A stretch of DNA of 46,167 bases from contig CALXMK010000021.1 in the NCBI GenBank assembly GCA_944389455.1, positions 1-46,167 of the forward strand, in the 5' to 3' direction. Both the position numbers and the translations under genes were made by a program. The notes below the pieces were generated by a model, which made no database searches, was not told the DNA's origin, and was given only the letters and a program-made list of their open reading frames with translations. Positions 27,101-33,913 of the stretch are shown piece by piece. The first letter of the stretch is position 1, and each line of letters opens with the position of its first letter. This DNA comes from an uncultured Verrucomicrobiota bacterium (lineage in GTDB: Bacteria; Verrucomicrobiota; Verrucomicrobiia; Limisphaerales; UBA1412).

Positions 27101-27938
27101 GAAATTCGACAGTATGGAAGTGGCTTCCGCTTGGCCGATATATTCAATTCCTGCGGATAGTCCTTATGTGATTAATCGTATTCAACCGGAGGGAGGTGTG
27201 ACACCGCTCTGTATTCAGACAATGGCTTCTTATGACATTATTGAGGATGAACTGATTTTACGTTGGCCTTCAACTGTTGGACGGGCATATTCGGTTTGTG
27301 CTTGGACGAATCGTTATGATGCAGAACCGAGAGTATTGACTTCTGTTACGGCTGATGGTACTGAAACTATTTATCGGATCAAACCGGCAGAGATAACCGA
27401 TTGCAGTTGGTTTAGTATTCAATATGCTGATGATTCCATGGAAGAGATTACTATGGGTATCAGTATTGATCCTGTAAATCAGGAGATGATTATCAGTTGG
27501 AATGCAGTGGTGGGGAATCGTTATCGTTTGGAAGGTGCTACTGGTTTCATGGGTAGTTCTTGGAATGAAATTGAGACAGTAGTCGCTGACCGTAAGCAAA
27601 TGGAGTATCATGTTCCATTCTCTTCAGGGTATAATATGTTCCGAGTGGTTCCTTTAGGAGGTTCGGTTCAACCTCCTGATCCTGAGAACCCGGAAGATAC
27701 CAAGTTTGTCAATTCTATCTCTCTCAGCGAGAGTGAACCGGGAGTACTTATCATTACGCTTGATGCGAAAGAGGGAGATACTTTTGAAATTGAGTATATT
27801 ACTGATCTTTCAGATCCCAGCGGTTGGCAGCAGAGTGGTGGAACTTATGGACCTGCGGAAAGTGATGGTCCTATGGAGATTAAGATTCCTATTTCTTCGG
27901 AGAAGCTGCGGTTCTTCCGTGTTTTACGAAATAGATAA
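18129..27938 (+). CDS. giant multidomain surface subtilase (peptidase S8) with P, LamG and PPC-like domains
   Basis: About 3269 residues from ATG 18129 (in-frame ATG 18057 lies inside the preceding gene and lacks a leader). An arginine-rich start and one hydrophobic segment (residues 5-22) without a clear cleavage site suggest a signal anchor. The KP-43-like catalytic domain has Asp320 in 'NDEM' (for DTG), His355 in 'SHGTHV', 'SAGNAG', and Ser783 in 'GTSMAAA'; 'LVNDLDLVV' starts its C-terminal beta-sandwich. Three Asp/Glu/Ser-rich inserts occur near 679-721, 961-995 and 1150-1175. A P-type domain (~1325-1440), a second P domain apparently split by a LamG-like domain (~1590-2220), about five PPC-like repeats (~2240-2870) and five short C-terminal repeats (~2879-3269) follow. 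It is likely surface-exposed or secreted through the adjacent machine (inference). Confidence 0.85.
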   Translation: MRRRKIGVLIVFLALAGVLAWQVVETDSVRRLQKRAKNSEGISEVYSNDNVLTQKTLLVSNLSSELEKTADLEQEDQELLVQIPSRENGWVAANTTVDIDRLARSETAILLRNARIETLEEREVPIPTSLQAGKEPGCYIIQAQGNIDQEFYRQLERLGGKVISYIPNNAALVAISAENLDKGEAKFASVLPYHPYYKLDKQLLEVALNENQEPYRAGTVVQVALTPGGEESFASYAKSIGMTVLSRMESPFGQVAMVQPRAEQITQLARLPEVHLMGVTYPRALANDLTMQRLNITTNPANVDTYLGLSGKDILLNVNDEMVDDSHPALQGRIIFAEDTNGNPVLPSMTNDMSHGTHVMGTILGNGAESDSVGTNASGSVSGALFKGVATNAMALYLPVETGVRGTGLEADMIRWAAETNYIERRRTNVLISNNSWNFINSPEYDLSASMFDLASRDALTTVSGSQPMLFVFSAGNAGYGNEDGRGGDSDTILSPATAKNVITVGALESARNVTVYRTNEVYFTNIVDGVPEVSTNFNITTNSTLMDASDDDSQVASYSSRGNVGIGTEGSRGRIKPDVVAPGSYIISTRGAGEDNDVPENYEEVQIFASQILEINSTNNYAFFGATNIVGIKVEVFTNASTVLPMPDLKIFLKKGASPTSGDYVGDNSFTTNFVITPDEDSEDDSSSEDQESSEGEDSESGSEDDDGGSSTGGSDEEEPVISPGFGDWYLSIAGAESEVVYYDLVLTLTLRYSDEEREYYEDLEAANESLGDYYRYETGTSMAAAAVTGTLALVQEFFEIYAPAGTVNPSPALLKALLINGSNPVSNDYSRREPYGVNYSGWGIPNMTNLIPVELTNSDSSTWPIWFVDQNPTNALSTGESWEQLITVPAGYNEGNMKVTLVWTDPAGNPSAAVKLVNDLDLVVSNSVTHQVYVGNDFPISSDYNSAYSFDHGTNGSGEEVTPPTESEEGDEEDDTETPSSGDNPLDPNSPEALMENARDFVNNVESVIIKGPLDTNYVISVQARRVNVNAVTAHPDGIVQDFALVVSFQNTDMQFSSTNSFDIEDPEDNEGLSGTNLWVAPIDIVTNSVAMLKQKVGANSPLIGIGEGEDYTPTNGVPAQWHFYVFTNSWWSVVETNISSTNTTGGTEGEDSPDDGEEDGEDEEDNPDDEPTTTRVRVGGPNVAFSTFLPPNLAMPARYNNADIDMYVSTNSALTNLDAKVIAEAVEKGWCSRKQGGSELFYMTNALENEVFYIGIKSEDQMAAEYGFVGISSEYPFDENDNGNRIVRFNPGGVWVPDGSPDEPGGNYLFGIVTDSIAVDNIIITNTYYAENAGDLYISLSHSSSSWNDGVVVLHNHSFFDDILDPVETNEVIIVYDDSDMAPTDRRKTDGPGTLQDFQNDEGSGLWLMTLVDNALNHTNRVASQMYITPYNANNVLVVAPYSFVYRAFDVAEDVIAVNITISEIDPELPLELYVLYGERPTLELYDYKDSITPPGRTVTITRDDIPALETGRYWLGVYNPNAEDVQFELNIEFVHGFIIGDDLGTPSERTPLELQDDAYTLSQVGTNTVVDEETGESQHFEVIHDSIITVDEDRVVDNVNVGVRIDHPRISDLSISLVSPSGKTILLSENRGWGATNAAPDEVALIPNEDNNSCYGSGTTNDPGEYTYAFFSSDTNYTLMPIKFEQPPFLRNGRGEPIYTSPFEDAVPGDYSYIEPVDPDTVVSSIQSGDFLWSLVASTNTVVNWNEETEVNETNLVTVTNYGAWVWTDELEAYNGTNFLIGNRAVFTTTFTNLIPNTNYILRIPFKRPEPLDGLIAWWKGNEDYNDSLWNLPLEAMSGQSWPQFDPDGKVGYGFGMTNAALVGKAPHILSETATNFTVEGWFKVDPNIVQEYANKDGGPNMPLFEFSQYVTNWVTNVVELDEETFETNIVEEVLLDRGLSAWLKGSVWSNSVEQILPHGTFCLELGKDVHGEPVSLTVNLVNQIAVPTADEYLAFFTNWVHLAVTFASTPEGDVVRIFSNGTMVLEQVFERNTVLPDLLWDFNLGYGTELFWDETLQGVASQRYFYQGGLDEFSWYSRALETNEVESIYQADFLGKEGLSHPPLSVNSAAKVTLRVQGAETNLFSASLPDILTEWQVGNGHFITPPLDESSTNEVVYELIIDITRGAVAFDDISITTRGIAYEPEVSLNNLKEENARGDWQLLIQDTRAGATNPTPILHSWTLDLGYQATNVAFIDLNEENDYSYSGTITNLIEELVLSGEDPQTVYFRVMVPSWATAATNLLVGDQDMVVAGRWSGVPKFDLAVDDYQWFYTAPETNSYILTTNISSQASLIPGGRYYLALRSGAWTTNDVNYSIKVDFGEGGYDPEQGVISLTNGVPYLVDPEQGGGARSVDYYRFTVETNAVAASFLVYDAPTNLVMVISRGLPLPTDSNYSYSAASGNSGYAQVMIYTNSAPVPLSAGNWYIGVYNGAYNASEPFTPISYKIIATQYTVNPPVPLPMDSGAPITARLEPGETHYYQYNVTANAISLWTQIDQILGGNLNVYNKYGLPLPDVTNCFYDFAISPTNSLDWMLTTDATNSYPLTQGSWFYAIENTNDFAVDYRIRVTEFSIDPSLIVWLTNGIASTNLVGLLPDGTNRVYYGYDVSTNAVGSLFEVFDRKDGNVALYIMPGQIPDPSQYLYWDIATEGLTNAYTRYSAWSGSLTAGYWFFTAMNDQVLPDTQGPSVTYQIRATEFNPPEEEDIIGLVNNYPIHVANAPVYSESYYRYTTGQNPLQLSFTVTNVTQMVSMYLLNTSPAAGPTVSVYPLQWVWMGGVITLDSTNAFLPLTQGNWYLVVENTALYPTDYDVWATEVGAEEPEQPIDTGLEYDPETGLATLVWASEIGAKYGVQGTYNIFDTPVVWEQFDEVIASNQISRYPLTRELMERYVFFSVKLLERTNTIDPENIDTYVNYDSFNGTLNLSWYGLIGNLYYIEGKESLTDTNWVKFDSMEVASAWPIYSIPADSPYVINRIQPEGGVTPLCIQTMASYDIIEDELILRWPSTVGRAYSVCAWTNRYDAEPRVLTSVTADGTETIYRIKPAEITDCSWFSIQYADDSMEEITMGISIDPVNQEMIISWNAVVGNRYRLEGATGFMGSSWNEIETVVADRKQMEYHVPFSSGYNMFRVVPLGGSVQPPDPENPEDTKFVNSISLSESEPGVLIITLDAKEGDTFEIEYITDLSDPSGWQQSGGTYGPAESDGPMEIKIPISSEKLRFFRVLRNR

Positions 27939-27953
27939 TTGGAGTTAAACCGC

Positions 27954-28955
27954 ATGGCGGAAAAGAAGAAGACATGGGTTTTCTCTTTGAATCCTTCAGT
28001 GGACGTGGAGTGGAAAGTTCCCCACGTCCTCTGGGAGGAGAAGAATAATATTCTTTCAGAACGACGCTGGGCAGGCGGCAAAGGGGTTAATGTAGCTCGT
28101 TGGTTTCAGCTGTTAAGTGCTGATACTTCTCATAGGGCTTGCTTGGCTCTTCCGCTTGGAGGCCTCACCGGGCAGGAAATGCGCGGTTATTTGGAATCAG
28201 ATGGCTTTTGGGTCAGAGAAATTCCTATTGCCGAATCGACTCGCGCTAATATTATTGTTACGACAGAGGAGAAAAAACAGCTGCGTTTCAATCCCTTGGG
28301 ACCAGAGTTGTCTTCCACGGAGTGGGAGGAGGTCTATCATATAGCCCAAAGTGAACCCGCGGAATTAGCGCTTTTTTCAGGAGCATTGCCGCGAAAAGCT
28401 CCATTGAATACCTATAAAAAGTTAATTGAGCTCTTTAATCAAAGGGGAATCCCGACTCTCTTGGACTGCGATGGAGCGGCTTTTGCTGAAGGGATTCAGG
28501 CACATCCCTTTTTAGTTAAACCTAATCATTTTGAGTTGGAACAATGGGCTGGAAGGCGGCTTAACACTCCAGAAGCTATTTGTGAGGCAGGGAAAGAGCT
28601 TTCCGGGCTAACCAGCCATTCCGTTCTTGTTTCTTTGGGAGCGGAAGGGGCTTTTCTATTTTGGAGAGAAGATGAGGGTGAATGTAATTTTGTGGGAGAA
28701 GATGTTCCTTTGTCTCCCGTACGGATTTTCCGAGCTTATTCCCCAGAAGTAGAAGTCCAGAATAGGATTGGGGCAGGGGATTCAATGTTGGCTGGAGCAG
28801 CTTTTGCGTTGGCAGAACGCTATTCTCCAGAGGATTGCCTGCGAATGGCCATAGCTGCAAGTACGGCGGCGGTTTCAAAACCCGCAGGAGTTTTGCCTGA
28901 GAAAGAGACCGTTTTGGATTATTTTTCTCAGATTCAGGTTCAAGAACAGCAGTAA
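27954..28955 (+). CDS. PfkB-family hexose kinase, 1-phosphofructokinase/LacC type
   Basis: A 333-residue cytoplasmic sugar kinase. Start ATG 27954 is chosen because GGAG lies 9 nt upstream; the frame is open to TTG 27939 immediately after the subtilase stop. 'NPSVDVEW' at the N-terminus, 'GGKGVNVAR', 'LVKPNHFELEQWAG' and the catalytic anion-hole motif 'RIGAGDSMLAGA' place it in the 1-phosphofructokinase/tagatose-6-phosphate kinase branch, which phosphorylates ketohexose phosphates to bisphosphates. No PTS gene is nearby, so the substrate is uncertain. It may be co-transcribed with the giant subtilase because the gap is only 15 nt, though no functional link is evident. Confidence 0.85.
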   Translation: MAEKKKTWVFSLNPSVDVEWKVPHVLWEEKNNILSERRWAGGKGVNVARWFQLLSADTSHRACLALPLGGLTGQEMRGYLESDGFWVREIPIAESTRANIIVTTEEKKQLRFNPLGPELSSTEWEEVYHIAQSEPAELALFSGALPRKAPLNTYKKLIELFNQRGIPTLLDCDGAAFAEGIQAHPFLVKPNHFELEQWAGRRLNTPEAICEAGKELSGLTSHSVLVSLGAEGAFLFWREDEGECNFVGEDVPLSPVRIFRAYSPEVEVQNRIGAGDSMLAGAAFALAERYSPEDCLRMAIAASTAAVSKPAGVLPEKETVLDYFSQIQVQEQQ

Positions 28956-28968
28956 TTCTTTTTTTAAA
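28947..28968. repeat. direct repeat, copy 1 (CAGCAGTAATTC-T7-AAA)
   Basis: The last codons and stop of the kinase gene plus the following T-run recur at 33039-33061 with one extra T. A shorter version (GCAATTC-T7-AAA) lies at 34044-34060. Confidence 0.45.
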
Positions 28969-29040
28969 GAAAAGAGGAGAAATAGAATTTAAGAGAGTAA
29001 GGGGCTTAAATTTGTATTTTTCTTTCGCATTATCTATTCA

Positions 29041-29994
29041 ATGAGATTATTTATTTTCAGAGTTTTGTTTGAGAGATTTCATTTGCGTTTTTCAAGAACA
29101 GCTTTAATTCTGTTTTTACTATTTAGCGGAGTTCTAAGTGCTGGCGCGCAGAGCAGTTTTACTGTCGGTACTTATAATTTGGAGCGGTTTAATCCGGAGA
29201 AGAATGAGGAGTTTGAAGAGAAATATCAGAAGATTATTGAATCCATTGCAGCCATGAATGCTGACGTGGTAGGATTGGTAGAAGTCGGTAAAATTGATTC
29301 CGTTAAATTGCTGTTAGATGGGTTAGAAAAAGCGAAAACTCCTTATCGATATTATGAATGGATGGCATCCAATGATGGAAATTTGCATTTAGCGGTGTTT
29401 TCACGTTATCCGCTTAAAGAAACACGTCATCATAAGAGTGATACTTATTCTTTAGGAGGAAAGAGGTATAATCTTAAACGCGGGATTTTAGAGACTAGTG
29501 TACAGATTACGAAGGATTATTCTTTTACTGTGTTATTGACTCATCTGAAATCACAGGTTGCTACTCGTTATGCTCCACAGGAAGAAATTCGTTTAGAGGA
29601 GGCTAAATTAGTTCGAAAAAAACTTGATGAGATTTTGAAGAAGAATATGGAGGCTGATTTTATTTTGATGGGAGATTTGAATGATAATTTTTCTTCAAGG
29701 CCAGTTCGTACTTTAATCGGGAATCAGAAAGGTCAAAGTCGGTTAATGGATACACGCCCGATTGAGCCTATTGGGGATACCCTTCCTTCTGGACGGACTC
29801 GTGGAAAATATCGTTCTGTCGCGTGGACACATTTTTACAGCTCTGAAGATTCTTATTCTCGGCTGGATTATATCCTTTGCAGTCCTGGAATGAGAGATCA
29901 ATTTTTACCGGAACAGACGGCTGTTATTGTCGTGCCTAATTGGGGGCATGGTTCGGATCACCGACCGATTAAAGCCGGATTCCGTGTCCCATAA
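29041..29994 (+). CDS. secreted endonuclease/exonuclease/phosphatase-family protein
   Basis: A 317-residue protein with a signal peptide (basic start, hydrophobic segment at about 20-35, site near 'AGAQS'). The mature part shows the EEP/DNase I fold: 'TVGTYNLERF' with the first metal-binding Asn, 'VVGLVEVG' carrying the catalytic Glu, 'TVLLTHLKSQ', 'FILMGDLNDNFSSRP' and the C-terminal 'SDHRPI' with the catalytic Asp-His pair. Members are metal-dependent phosphodiesterases acting on nucleic acids, phospholipids or phosphosugars. The signal peptide places it outside the cytoplasm, so nutrient phosphate or nucleotide salvage is plausible. The gene stands alone, 85 nt after the kinase and converging on the rhamnosidase gene. 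Confidence 0.85.
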   Translation: MRLFIFRVLFERFHLRFSRTALILFLLFSGVLSAGAQSSFTVGTYNLERFNPEKNEEFEEKYQKIIESIAAMNADVVGLVEVGKIDSVKLLLDGLEKAKTPYRYYEWMASNDGNLHLAVFSRYPLKETRHHKSDTYSLGGKRYNLKRGILETSVQITKDYSFTVLLTHLKSQVATRYAPQEEIRLEEAKLVRKKLDEILKKNMEADFILMGDLNDNFSSRPVRTLIGNQKGQSRLMDTRPIEPIGDTLPSGRTRGKYRSVAWTHFYSSEDSYSRLDYILCSPGMRDQFLPEQTAVIVVPNWGHGSDHRPIKAGFRVP

Positions 29995-30127
29995 TAAAAG
30001 AAGATATATGAGATGGGCCGAAAGCCTTTTCCGACTTCGTAATTATGTTAAAATTTATATCGTTCCCAAAAATTATCGATGTTTTTAAGGGGTAACCTGT
30101 GAAAAGGTTTAAATATGAATTTTCTCG

Positions 30128-32923
30128 CTATTTCTTCTTTTGTACTTCAAACCGATAAATGCCGGAACCGATTGTGGCTATTGTGTAATTGCCTTCCTGG
30201 TGGATTGATGTAGAGGTCAATTCTTTCAATGCAATACCGCTTTCGGTAACACAAGTAGGATCTGTAGTAGGCAGATAAACTGAGGCTAAACTGTTTGCCG
30301 GAATCTCGACACGAATGAGGAAACTTTCTTCCGTATCCTTCCAGTCAGAAACAATTGTTCCATAAGGCGATTCGTAGGATGTACGGGCAAAACGGACGTC
30401 TCCTACCGGTGAGGGCTTAATGATTACATGTTTAAACGCAACGGAGTCGTCTTTTTGGCGGATTCCTCCTAATCCGCTGAAAAACCATTCCATCAAATGC
30501 CCTAGCATGAAATGGTTGTTTGATATAAATCCGTATGCCTGCCAAGATTCTGTCAAAGCAGTAGCCCCATGTGCTAATTGCCAACCGTATCCCGGAACAT
30601 CATATTTGCTGTTCATGTCATAGATAATGTGAGATGCATTTTCTGACTCCAAAGCCCTTAAAACATAACGATAACCTACATCTCCAGCTGTTAGGGCATT
30701 ATTTCTTCCTCGAATATCGGCTACCAGATTTTCATAGACCTGTTGATGGTTTTCTAAGGTAGTTAATCCCATATATATAGCAATTGCATTGGCAGTTTGG
30801 CTATTTCGATCATATTGCTTAGTTGAGGGATTCCAGAAAGTATTGTTGAATGCTTCTTTAATTTGTATTGCTAGATTTCTGTATTGTTCTGCATCGGATT
30901 TTTTCCCTAAAAGTTTTGCCATCTTTTCCATCAGGCAAACATTGTAATAGTAGATAGCCGTAGCCGTTACTCCATTAGAGGTAAGTTGAGAAACGCCAGG
31001 TGTGTTTGGACCAATATCGAACCAATCCCCTAGTCCGTAAGCTATGATGTGGTTTTTTGCTTGAGAACTCAGGTATTCGATATATCGCTGCATATCTGGG
31101 TAATACTCTGTTATTAAGCGTGTATCTCCGTACCATTGATAAATATACCATGGGCAAATAATAAACGCGCTTCCCCATTCTGGTGTGTCTTTAAATCCTC
31201 CTTGAAATTCTACCAATTCTGGTGCAGTGGTTGGAATCATTCCATTTTCTCCTTGGGTTGAGCGCATGTCGTTCATTATTTTTTCATACAAACGAACTAA
31301 ATTATAACGATATTGGATAGAATATTGCATCAAATGAGCTTCTTCCAACCAGCCTAATTTTTCTCGATGGGGACAGTCTGTGAGGACACTAGCCATATTG
31401 CTGCGAATAGCCCAATCGATCAATTCATATATTTTGTTGAACAGGGGTTTTGAGCAATAAAAAGTTCCTGCTTCAGAAGCTGAATTGCAGGTATGCAGTC
31501 CTTTTAAGTCAAGAATTTCAGGCAAAGATTCTGGGTTTTCTTCTCCAGCAGGTACAGCTCCTTCAATTTCTACATATCGGAAACCATAGTAAGTAAACTG
31601 AGGCTGCCAATGAACTGTTTCATTCTCTTTTGTTGTATATGCGAACCAGAATGGAGCTCCCGAAGCACTTTGATTGGCACTCCCATCAGAATTTAGTAAT
31701 TCGGCGGGATAGAATTTTACCTGATGTTTTCCGTATGACTTTATGGATAAATGAATGATTCCGGAAAAGTTCTGTCCTAGATCGTAAACCCATCTCCCAT
31801 TCTGGTTTTTGAAAAGCCGTACAGTAGGGAGAATGTCTCTTATTGTCAGTGGGGTGGAAGTTTGGGCGATCAATCGGGTATTCCAGTCTGTTTTTAAGGC
31901 TTGTTTCCACGAGTTGTCATTGAATCCTGCTTCCGTCCAACCTATTTGTTCGAGATTGGCATCATAATCTTCTCCTCCGTAAATACTGCTATATGTAATT
32001 GGGCTTTCGGATACTCTCCATGATTCATCTGTGACGATGTCTTCTGTATTTCCATCTGTGTATTCCAAGTGAATTTTCATGATTAGACGAGGAGCTCCAT
32101 ATGAGGTTATCAGTTTGAAGTAACGTTCCTTAGGGATATTGAAAAATCCGTTGCCCAGCATTACTCCTACCGCATTTTTCCCGGTGTGAATAAGATGGGT
32201 GATATCAAACGGAACATACAGAGCACAGCGATCATATTTTGTCCATCCCGGATCCAGAAAATGATTGCTTACTTTCTTTCCATTCAAAAACATATCGAAG
32301 TGTCCTAAACCGGATACATAGGCAATAGCTTGTTTTAACGGTTGTTTTATTTCAAATTCTTTGCGGAATTGAGGTAGATTGTACATACCGATTTTCTGTT
32401 CTGGAGGGAATATTCGATTGGCTTCTCCTATTCCATGAATGCCTGTTGTAATAATTTCTCCTGATTTATCTTTCTCAAGTGATATCCAGCAGGCTTCACC
32501 CCAGTCTGTTGGAGTCAATAAACCCATGCTAAACCGATTGATTGGACTCCATTCAGAAACATTCCCTTGCTGATCCCAAATTCGAACTTTCCAATAGTAG
32601 GTTGTTTCTGATTTCAATTCATTGCCGGAGAAAGGGATTAAAATAGATTCGCTCGAATCCATTTTTCCGCTGTTCCATATATTCCCTTTGTTTTCATTCA
32701 GTAATCCGGGAGAATCTGCAACTAATACTTCATATGAAGATTGTATGAAATTCCGTTTGGAAGAGTATATTTGCCAACTGAACCGAGGCACTTGGGTTTC
32801 TATTCCTAACGGATTCTCGGTTTGTTCACAGGTCAGATTGAAGACTGAGAAATCTGCTTTCCCGTATGCTATCAGTGGGAAAAACATTAAAATTAAACAT
32901 TTGTAGAAGAAGTTATTTTTCAT
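30128..32923 (-). CDS. alpha-L-rhamnosidase, glycoside hydrolase family 78
   Basis: A 931-residue secreted enzyme that hydrolyses terminal alpha-L-rhamnose from plant polysaccharides (pectin rhamnogalacturonan) or flavonoid glycosides. The start at 32923 (MKNNFFYKCLILMFF) is preferred over an in-frame codon at 32950 because it begins the signal peptide, cut near 'AYGKA'. The domain order is the standard GH78 one: N-terminal Ig-like ('NPLGIETQVPRFSWQI'), Bac_rhamnosid_N ('LNGKKVSNHFLDPGWTKY'), middle beta domain ('YDLGQNFSG'), the (alpha/alpha)6 catalytic barrel with 'DCPHREKLGWLEEAHL', and the C-terminal beta domain with 'SPYGTIVSDW'. It is monocistronic and converges with the EEP gene. Two TTTGACA repeats lie upstream. 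Confidence 0.92.
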   Translation of the reverse strand: MKNNFFYKCLILMFFPLIAYGKADFSVFNLTCEQTENPLGIETQVPRFSWQIYSSKRNFIQSSYEVLVADSPGLLNENKGNIWNSGKMDSSESILIPFSGNELKSETTYYWKVRIWDQQGNVSEWSPINRFSMGLLTPTDWGEACWISLEKDKSGEIITTGIHGIGEANRIFPPEQKIGMYNLPQFRKEFEIKQPLKQAIAYVSGLGHFDMFLNGKKVSNHFLDPGWTKYDRCALYVPFDITHLIHTGKNAVGVMLGNGFFNIPKERYFKLITSYGAPRLIMKIHLEYTDGNTEDIVTDESWRVSESPITYSSIYGGEDYDANLEQIGWTEAGFNDNSWKQALKTDWNTRLIAQTSTPLTIRDILPTVRLFKNQNGRWVYDLGQNFSGIIHLSIKSYGKHQVKFYPAELLNSDGSANQSASGAPFWFAYTTKENETVHWQPQFTYYGFRYVEIEGAVPAGEENPESLPEILDLKGLHTCNSASEAGTFYCSKPLFNKIYELIDWAIRSNMASVLTDCPHREKLGWLEEAHLMQYSIQYRYNLVRLYEKIMNDMRSTQGENGMIPTTAPELVEFQGGFKDTPEWGSAFIICPWYIYQWYGDTRLITEYYPDMQRYIEYLSSQAKNHIIAYGLGDWFDIGPNTPGVSQLTSNGVTATAIYYYNVCLMEKMAKLLGKKSDAEQYRNLAIQIKEAFNNTFWNPSTKQYDRNSQTANAIAIYMGLTTLENHQQVYENLVADIRGRNNALTAGDVGYRYVLRALESENASHIIYDMNSKYDVPGYGWQLAHGATALTESWQAYGFISNNHFMLGHLMEWFFSGLGGIRQKDDSVAFKHVIIKPSPVGDVRFARTSYESPYGTIVSDWKDTEESFLIRVEIPANSLASVYLPTTDPTCVTESGIALKELTSTSIHQEGNYTIATIGSGIYRFEVQKKK

Positions 32924-33003
32924 AAAGATGATTTTTAAAGTTCTTTCCAAAAGAAAGATTTGTAATAGTTAATTGTATCTGCTTACTCAAACCGTCATAA
33001 TCT

Positions 33004-33029
33004 TGTCAAATATGTCTCTGACTGTCAAA
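33004..33029 (-). promoter_or_regulatory. tandem TTTGACA repeats upstream of the rhamnosidase
   Basis: On the minus strand TTTGACA occurs twice, 19 bp apart (plus-strand TGTCAAA at 33004-33010 and 33023-33029). One copy may serve as a -35 element; two copies about two helical turns apart resemble sites bound by AraC-type activators. Confidence 0.3.
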
Positions 33030-33038
33030 ACAACATTG

Positions 33039-33061
33039 CAGCAGTAATTCTTTTTTTTAAA
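33039..33061. repeat. direct repeat, copy 2 (CAGCAGTAATTC-T8-AAA)
   Basis: It matches 28947-28968 except for one extra T in the run. The two copies bracket the EEP and rhamnosidase genes (about 4.1 kb). This copy is noncoding. Confidence 0.45.
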
Positions 33062-33121
33062 TCCGGGAGAACTCTCATTTTTGGAGCTCTTCCTGCTCTT
33101 TGGAATTCTTCAGGATTTAAT

Positions 33122-33913
33122 TTACTTCTTGAAGATGTCAACAGTGTGGCAGGAAACACCTAATAAATCTTCTCTCTCACAGACAGCAAAATGATATTTC
33201 AAGTATAACTGAAATGTCTCGTTGTCCATAGAATCAATTGCTTCACTAATAAGCAATGAACATCCATCAGTTGCTATATAATGAAGTCTGGTTGTAGAAA
33301 AGTCTGACATCAATTCATCTATATCTTCTTTCCGAACGAGTTCAAATAAATCTTTCGGTTGGGATTTAGCTGCAAATGTTTCTGAATCCAGTAAGCCGTT
33401 TTTTACATATTCAACAGCATTGATATTGTTTCTAAGGAATCCCTCATTCAATAAACAGCCGTCAGAAATTACATATGCGGCGAAGATAATGCCTTCCGGT
33501 TTTGTCACTCGAATAGCCTCTTGAATTGCTTGCTGTTTATCCTTTTTATTATAAAGGTGATAGAGAGGACCTAGCAGAAGTGTGATGTCATACTGATTAT
33601 CCGCAATAGAGGATAAATTTAACGCATTGCCTTGAATGACGGAAATATTTTCAGATTCCAAAGTGTTTTTACGGAAGATATCTATATTGTGTTCAACTAA
33701 TTCTATTGCGTCAACAGAATATCCCTGGCGGGCCAGCGCGTGAGAATATCGGCCTGTCCCGGCTCCGATTTCAAGTATTTTGCTGTCGGATTTCAAATAT
33801 TTTTCTATATAGCGCATCGTTGTGAGGAATTCAATCGAGCCATGTCTTGATGCAAGGCGATTCTCTTCATCATAGTGATTGTAAAAGTCAATTAGATATT
33901 GATTTGTTTCCAT
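33122..33913 (-). CDS. class I SAM-dependent methyltransferase
   Basis: A 263-residue cytoplasmic methyltransferase. Motif I 'LEIGAGTGRYSHALA' binds SAM, 'VDAIELVEHNI' carries the acidic residue that contacts the ribose, 'VIQGNALNLSSI' is motif II-like and 'YDITLLLGPLYHL' is the post-II motif; 'EAIRVTKPEGIIFAA' follows. The closest recognisable style is that of small-molecule methyltransferases common in Firmicutes. The gene is surrounded by 171 and 125 nt of AT-rich DNA, has no clear Shine-Dalgarno and no operon partner, which fits an acquired accessory gene. The substrate is unknown. Confidence 0.8.
   Translation of the reverse strand: METNQYLIDFYNHYDEENRLASRHGSIEFLTTMRYIEKYLKSDSKILEIGAGTGRYSHALARQGYSVDAIELVEHNIDIFRKNTLESENISVIQGNALNLSSIADNQYDITLLLGPLYHLYNKKDKQQAIQEAIRVTKPEGIIFAAYVISDGCLLNEGFLRNNINAVEYVKNGLLDSETFAAKSQPKDLFELVRKEDIDELMSDFSTTRLHYIATDGCSLLISEAIDSMDNETFQLYLKYHFAVCEREDLLGVSCHTVDIFKK

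Noticed and set aside
28956..28972. TTCTTT-TTTT-AAAGAA as a terminator after the sugar kinase.
   Set aside because: The stem is A/T only and no T-run follows, so it would not terminate efficiently on the plus strand.
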